From contig OY829537.1 of NCBI GenBank assembly GCA_963691705.1, positions 40,675,514 to 40,739,513 on the forward strand: a stretch of DNA of 64,000 nt, given 5' to 3'. The first letter of the stretch is position 1; each line of letters opens with the position of its first letter. The notes under the pieces are model-generated. The model made no database searches, had not been told where the DNA came from, and worked only from the letters and a program-made list of their open reading frames with translations. Source of the stretch: Viola odorata. Lineage: Eukaryota; Streptophyta; Magnoliopsida; Malpighiales; Violaceae. Made by a program: the position numbers and the translations under genes. Positions 59,142 through 64,000 of the stretch are shown here, piece after piece.

Positions 59142-62100
59142 ATGGCTTTTGATCTTGTTGTTTCATCCTCTGTCACCACACATCAACCAGAACAATGTCC
59201 ATTTGATGTTTTTCTTAGCTTTAGAGGAGAGGATTCTCGCGATAATTTTGTGAGCCACCTCTATAAGGCTTTATGCGACCACCATATCAAAATATTCATT
59301 GATTATGACCTCAATAGAGGAGAAGATTTCCCACCTACACTCTTCACAGCAATTGAAGAATCTTCCATCTCTATCAAGATCTTCTCTGAAAACTATGCAA
59401 ATTCCAAATGGTGTTTGAAAGAACTTGACAAGATCATAGAGTGCAAGAACTCGATTAATGGCCAGTTTGTTCTTCCCGTGTTCTATCGAGTGGATCCTGC
59501 CCATGTCAGAGCTCAAACTGGAAATTTTGGGTCTGGGTTTTGTAGGCTTCAAGATCGTTTAAATGGAGAGATGGATTTGGACAAGGTGAGGTCTCACTTG
59601 ATGGAAGCCGCTAATGTATCTTGTTGGAATTCACAAATCATTGGGTAACTACTATTCTTTCTTATTTCTTTTATCATATTGATTGATTGACGTCATGTTA
59701 TAGACTTGTAGTAATACTTTTATTTATTTATTATATATAGGCCAGAGGCTAAACTCATCAAGGAAATTGTTGGGATGTTTTGCACAAATTAAATCTAGTT
59801 TCCTTTAGTTATTCCACTAATCTGATCGGGATCTTTCATCACATTGAGAAATTCGAGTCCTTATTGTGTTTAAACAAGTCAGACATTTGCGTTGTGGGAA
59901 TATGGGGTATGGGAGGTATAGGCAAGACTACAATTTCCAGAGTAGTGTTCAATCATATATGTGGGAGCTCTAGGTTTGATAAATGTTATCTACTCCTAAA
60001 TGTTGACCATGAATTACAGAAAGATTCGGTGAATGCTTTTCGAGATGGGTTGTTTTCAAACATATTGGAGAAAGATATTCACAGTATGGGTAGTCAAAGT
60101 TTAAGTCCCTATCTTATAAGAAGATAACTTCAGCAAAAAAAGGCTCTTATTGTCTTGGATGATGTGAACAATCCAATACATTTGAAGGAATTCTTGGGGG
60201 GGCAAGATTACTCATTTGGAACTGGTATTAAGATTCTTGTGACAAGTAGGGATAGACAACTACTTAAGAGCATCACTGTCTCTGACAAAATATATGAGGT
60301 AGAGACCACGAATGAAGAAGATGCCATCACACTCTTCAACGTAAATGCATTCAAACAAAAGTACCCAATAAGCAAATACAAAGAATTATCAGTAAAAGTT
60401 GTTAATTATGCAAGAGGCAATCCGTTAGCTCTTATTATTCTTGGTTCTGTGCTATTTGACAAGAGTAAAGAAGAATTGTTCAGCGCATTAGAGGGTTTGG
60501 AGAAAGAACTTAAACCCTAGCATTCAAAAAGTGTTGAGAATTAGTTATGATACACTAAGTCGTGAAGAGAAAAATATATTCCTTGATATTGCATGTTTCT
60601 TTCCTAGGAGACGTCAAGATTTTGTAAATGAATATTATGGTACCTTAGGACTTTTCAAGATAAAATCTCTCCAAGACAAGTCTTTTATAACTATATCTTC
60701 TTTCAATACCATAGAAATGCATGATTTACTGAAGGATATGGGACAAAGCATTGACCGAGAAGAATATTTTCACAAACCTAAAGAACGTGAGAGATTATGG
60801 ACTCTTGTTGATATTTGCACAGTTCTTGTAAAGAAAACGATACTTATCATGCTTGTATTCATTTTATGGGAATTAACATAGAGTTGATCGATTTTAATTT
60901 TCACATCACAATTTGTTTTTGTTTTTTGTTTTTTGTTTTTTGTTTTTTGTTTTTTTTGTTTTTTTGTTTACAAAGATTTGAAACCTTGATCATTTAAAGA
61001 CATGTAGTTTTTTTTTACCAATAATCTAGAACTAATAGTTCGATTATAATTTGTTGTATGCTCTTTTGTCAAAATTTATTAGTCTTGGTATCACATTGTC
61101 CAGTTTGCCAAAACTTTCTTTTTTTTAAAGGTTAATTGCGATTTTGTGGAGTTTAGGGTTTCTTCTTTTTGATAGGCCGTTTAGTGATTCTTTAATAAAG
61201 GTTGTTAGAGGTGATTGATTATGTAGGGCTTTTAAAAGGTGATGAATACATTTTTTTTTCAAAAAAGAAAAGAAAAGCATACTTTGTCTTGCATTAATTA
61301 TCAATGCCTTTTAATTCTCATACCAATAAAAATCACCTTTAAGAAAAGAAGTTCACTCTATTTGCTTTCCCAATTGGCAAACCTTTCACTCTATTTTCTT
61401 ATTCTAAAAAGAAAATGAAATTTCATCTTACACACCATTGAAGATCATCTTAGAAATATTTGAAAGAAAATGACAAGTTGAAAAGAAATTCATTTTTGTT
61501 GGTTGGTTGGTATGTTATTGCTTCAATAATCATCTTTTAGTTGTCAATTTATATTTTTTTAGAGGATGGCAAAAATCAAAGCGGTACCATTGGATATGTC
61601 TGAAATCAAGGAGATGTGCTCGGATGGTGATGCCTTTGTTGGGATGCATTCGCTTCAATTTCTCAAATTCTATAATAAGCGGTATCATCATAGGAACAAA
61701 GTGTACTTGTATAAGGGTTGCGGCGGGCTTGCTTATCTCCCTGAAGTATTGAGGTTTTTTCATTGGGATGGATTCCCTGCAAAACACTTGCCATCTAATT
61801 TTTGCGCTAAAAATCTTATTGAGCTGAGGCTGAATTACAATAATGTTAAGAAACTATGGAGAGGAGTACAATTATATATTTATGTGTGAAATGAATTAGA
61901 TGATCGTGTTAATTTGTAGTTTTATAATTAATTAATGCTTCTAATTCCTTTGGTATTTCTTTTTTGGCATAATGTATGGAATTTAAGAGTGATTAGCTTA
62001 CAGTATTGCAAGGATTTGATTAAACTTTTGGATCTCTTTGATGCTAAGAGTCTTAGGAATATCGATCTTTGTGGTTGCAAACGTTGTCGGAATGTTCCTA

Positions 62101-62440
62101 GCAAGTTTGTTTCAGAAGCACTTGACTTACTCAATCTATCATATTCCTTGAATGTGAGAAAGTTTCCAGATATTTCCTCCAAGAGTCTAAAATATCTATA
62201 CCTAGAAGGAACAAATATTGAAGAGGAGTCATCCTCAATTGAGCCTCTCCTCAACTATCTCCACCAATATTTGCAAATTGAAATCTCTTAGAAGCCTTTA
62301 TTTAAGTGGTTGCGCATTTAAGAATAATACACCACCACCCATCATCTCATCTTCAGCCTCTATTAATCTATCTCCAAAAAAGTTGTCCAAACTGAGAAGA
62401 CTCCTCAAGCGCGTTCCATTCCTCCCATCATCCAAATAAA
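59142..62440 (+). pseudogene. TIR-NBS-LRR (TNL) immune receptor, broken
   Basis: Exon 1 (59142-59644) encodes a complete TIR domain: F-D-V-F-L-S-F-R-G-E-D at 21-31, G-E-D-F at 60-63, and the conserved Glu 94 in W-C-L-K-E-L, the NADase catalytic position. GT-AG intron, then exon 2 (from 59741) encodes NB-ARC: P-loop G-M-G-G-I-G-K-T-T, kinase-2 L-I-V-L-D-D-V, T-S-R-D-R, G-N-P-L-A and M-H-D. After a 0.7-kb intron, LRR-type exons follow (61563-61880 and 61955-62440, L-R-S-L-Y-L-S-G-C). Lesions: a one-base loss near 59773, a stop at about 60125, a one-base gain near 60512, and a further shift near 62240. The gene family senses pathogen effectors in the cytoplasm or nucleus. The TIR exon alone is intact and could in principle give a TIR-only protein. 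Confidence 0.92.
60912..60972. repeat. (TTTTTTG)n microsatellite in the TNL intron
   Basis: Seven-base units TTTTTTG repeated about eight times within the intron between the NB-ARC and LRR exons. Confidence 0.85.
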
Positions 62441-62969
62441 GACTTCGCTGCTGCTGACTCCTCAAGATCCTTACTGCCTCTCCATGTTACCATCTTCTTT
62501 CTTTCTTCAAAAATTGTAATGCTAAGTGGTAGAAAGTAAAAGTAATCATTTTTCTATATTGGGTTTGTTGTCATTGATCAGTGCTGAATTATGTTGTTGA
62601 AATCTTTGTGTCTGTCATCTTTGATTACATGTTCCTGTGTTCTACTATCAACTTTGTTGTGATGTCGCCCTATCATCTTTGGAATGTTAAAAATCCTACC
62701 TTGATACAATTACCTTTTTGGCTTTAGATAAATTCAACAAGTGAAAACCAAAGTTGCGCAAAAAGAGTGTATTGCAGATTTCTTCAATGGTTTGGGGAGA
62801 ATGTAGAAGGAAAATAAGAGACTAAGTGACATGATCTAGGGTATATCATAGAGCATCTGTGCTACTTAAGAAACAACCATCTCAAGCAGAGAAATTTAAG
62901 GTATCTGGCTCCCGACGGCTTGCTAGTTACAAGCCCATGGTAGTTATGCATTTTGACTCTTTTACAAGA
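62441..62969. other. Intergenic region after the TNL relic
   Basis: No coding signal is seen. On the minus side it may be the 3' untranslated region of the gene fragment at 62970-63936. Confidence 0.4.
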
Positions 62970-63936
62970 CCTTGTAGGATATCATACCATCAATGGCCAC
63001 CATAAATAATTCATTCATGCGCATAAGCAACAGTATATACGTTCGCGCTTTAGGCCCTGAAAGAAACAAACATAATCCTGCAAGAGATATAAGAACAAAA
63101 TAAAAAATAGCTGAATATACAATTTTCATTGTCACAATTTATATTACAATTTTTACAAACATGTTCATTAATGGTCTTTTCAAGTAGGAAACCGCTATAA
63201 TAATCAACCTATTGGTGTGAATCCCTAATCGAATAATAGAAATTTTCAAGCTCTTAGTCTTACATGTCATGCATAGAAGAAGACGACTTACCTCCCATGA
63301 TGTTAGACACTTCAGGTACGAAGGTAGGCTTTCATAGTCGGCTTTGGATACTTCTATGGCCCAAACTGATTCAATTGCTTTCAGATCCCCTTGTTTCTCT
63401 ACCGGAAATCAAAACATACGTGGTAGTTGAGGTAACCATGGATTTTGATACTGCTAGAGTGGTGAACCTCTTAAACAGAATGACCCAAAGAGGAGCTTTA
63501 ATAACTAAATAGTTGTAATAACTGCTTTGTACCTTCAACTACTCCCAAATCATTAACAACACTGATATATGGACTCTTTATGCAATGTTGTTTTTCACTA
63601 CAGTACCTAAGAAGTGGAAGACTAAATAAATACATATACAATAGATCCCTCTTTGTGCAGAATAAGAATAAGTGATGTTTCAACAGCCCACAACTCACCT
63701 CAAAGATTCCCTTGAAGACATATCAGGATCATCAATCTCATTGCCACTATAAGGTCATATTTGAAATTAGTGAAAGATGACACCACACTTTGTGATGCAA
63801 ACAATACTATACATTAGCATAACAATACATCTACATCATGAAAACCAATCTTATTTGCAGCCAAAAATGATATTGGGGCAAAGGTATCACCTTCAGGTGC
63901 TAAAGTGGCACAGTAAACATCAGAGATGCCAAGATT
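62970..63936 (-). CDS. Exon-like pieces of an unrecognised gene, partial
   Basis: Four minus-strand blocks look like exons: 63936-63835 (acceptor TTTTTAG; reads L-G-I-S-D-V-Y-C-A-T-L-A-P-E-G-D), about 63748-63699 (ends at GAG-GTGAGT), about 63400-63293 (reads A-D-Y-E-S-L-P-S-Y-L-K-C-L-T-S-W-E, donor GAG-GTAAGT) and 63064-62970 (acceptor TTTCTTTCAG; reads G-P-K-A-R-T-Y-I-L-L-L-M-R-M-N, ends in TAA). I could not join all phases, so exon borders are provisional and the gene may be incomplete or decayed. The 5' part would lie beyond 64000. The pieces vaguely recall plant SKA3-like kinetochore proteins, but this is from memory only and I give no symbol. A plus-strand ORF at 63264-63512 overlaps it and looks like a shadow. 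Confidence 0.45.
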
Positions 63937-64000
63937 CTAAAAACTCAATGACTCGTCCATTCTATGCGAACAACAAGAATCAAGGAACGCAATATCCCAA

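Noticed and set aside
63264..63512. Plus-strand 82-codon ORF at the right edge
   Set aside because: It overlaps better exon-like signals on the minus strand and has no recognisable motif.

Overview
The window reads as plant nuclear DNA, most likely from a eudicot. Two genes carry GT-AG introns with conserved exon sizes, one gene relic is a TIR-type NLR (a class monocots lack), and most of the sequence is plant LTR retrotransposons, a CACTA transposon, LINE remnants and MITEs. I see no bacterial operons, rRNA, tRNA or CRISPR.

Layout. 1-2887 is one end of a large Tat/Ogre-like LTR on the minus strand, full of short repeats. 3027-3939 is a solo Ty3/gypsy LTR with target-site duplication (TSD) TTTAT. 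4991-6667 is the 3' end of another gypsy element (integrase plus LTR). Its end abuts exon 5 of a tyrosine-aminotransferase-like gene (6668-8344, minus), which has lost its last exons. 8672-10104 holds two inverted-repeat elements. 10130-28590 is a Russian-doll nest: a LINE remnant (minus) split by gypsy element A (10709-28246, minus, TSD AACAA). A is itself split by the nearly intact gypsy element B (15129-23066, plus, TSD GAGGC) and by solo LTR C (24019-25460, TSD CGTGG). 28846-29200 is a Mutator-like MITE. 29388 to about 32605 is a second Tat/Ogre-like LTR.

35109-38276 (minus) is the one gene that looks fully functional: a seven-exon tyrosine-aminotransferase-like gene of 420 residues. 38770-43885 is a decayed CACTA transposon with TNP2-type transposase fragments. 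44850-46330 holds a foldback element and a 131-bp tandem repeat. 46338-58783 (minus, TSD GTAGA) is a complete Athila-like retrotransposon E with an extra ORF after pol. 59142-62440 is a TIR-NBS-LRR pseudogene. At the right edge, 62970-63936 (minus) holds exon-like pieces of an unrecognised gene.

Three structural themes recur. (1) In the chromovirus-like gypsy elements the polyprotein ORF runs into the 3' LTR, so even solo LTRs keep its C-terminal tail. (2) Several retroelement families carry their own multiplied short palindrome: GGCGTCATGACGCC-like in LTRs G and A, GGCGGCATACCGCC-like in F, and GTCTTGGCCAAGAC-like throughout E, including its reading frames. (3) Retroelement decay in B and E is dominated by in-frame stops in otherwise open frames, which would fit loss of methylated cytosines. 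The palindromic module of E is the best candidate here for something not well described.
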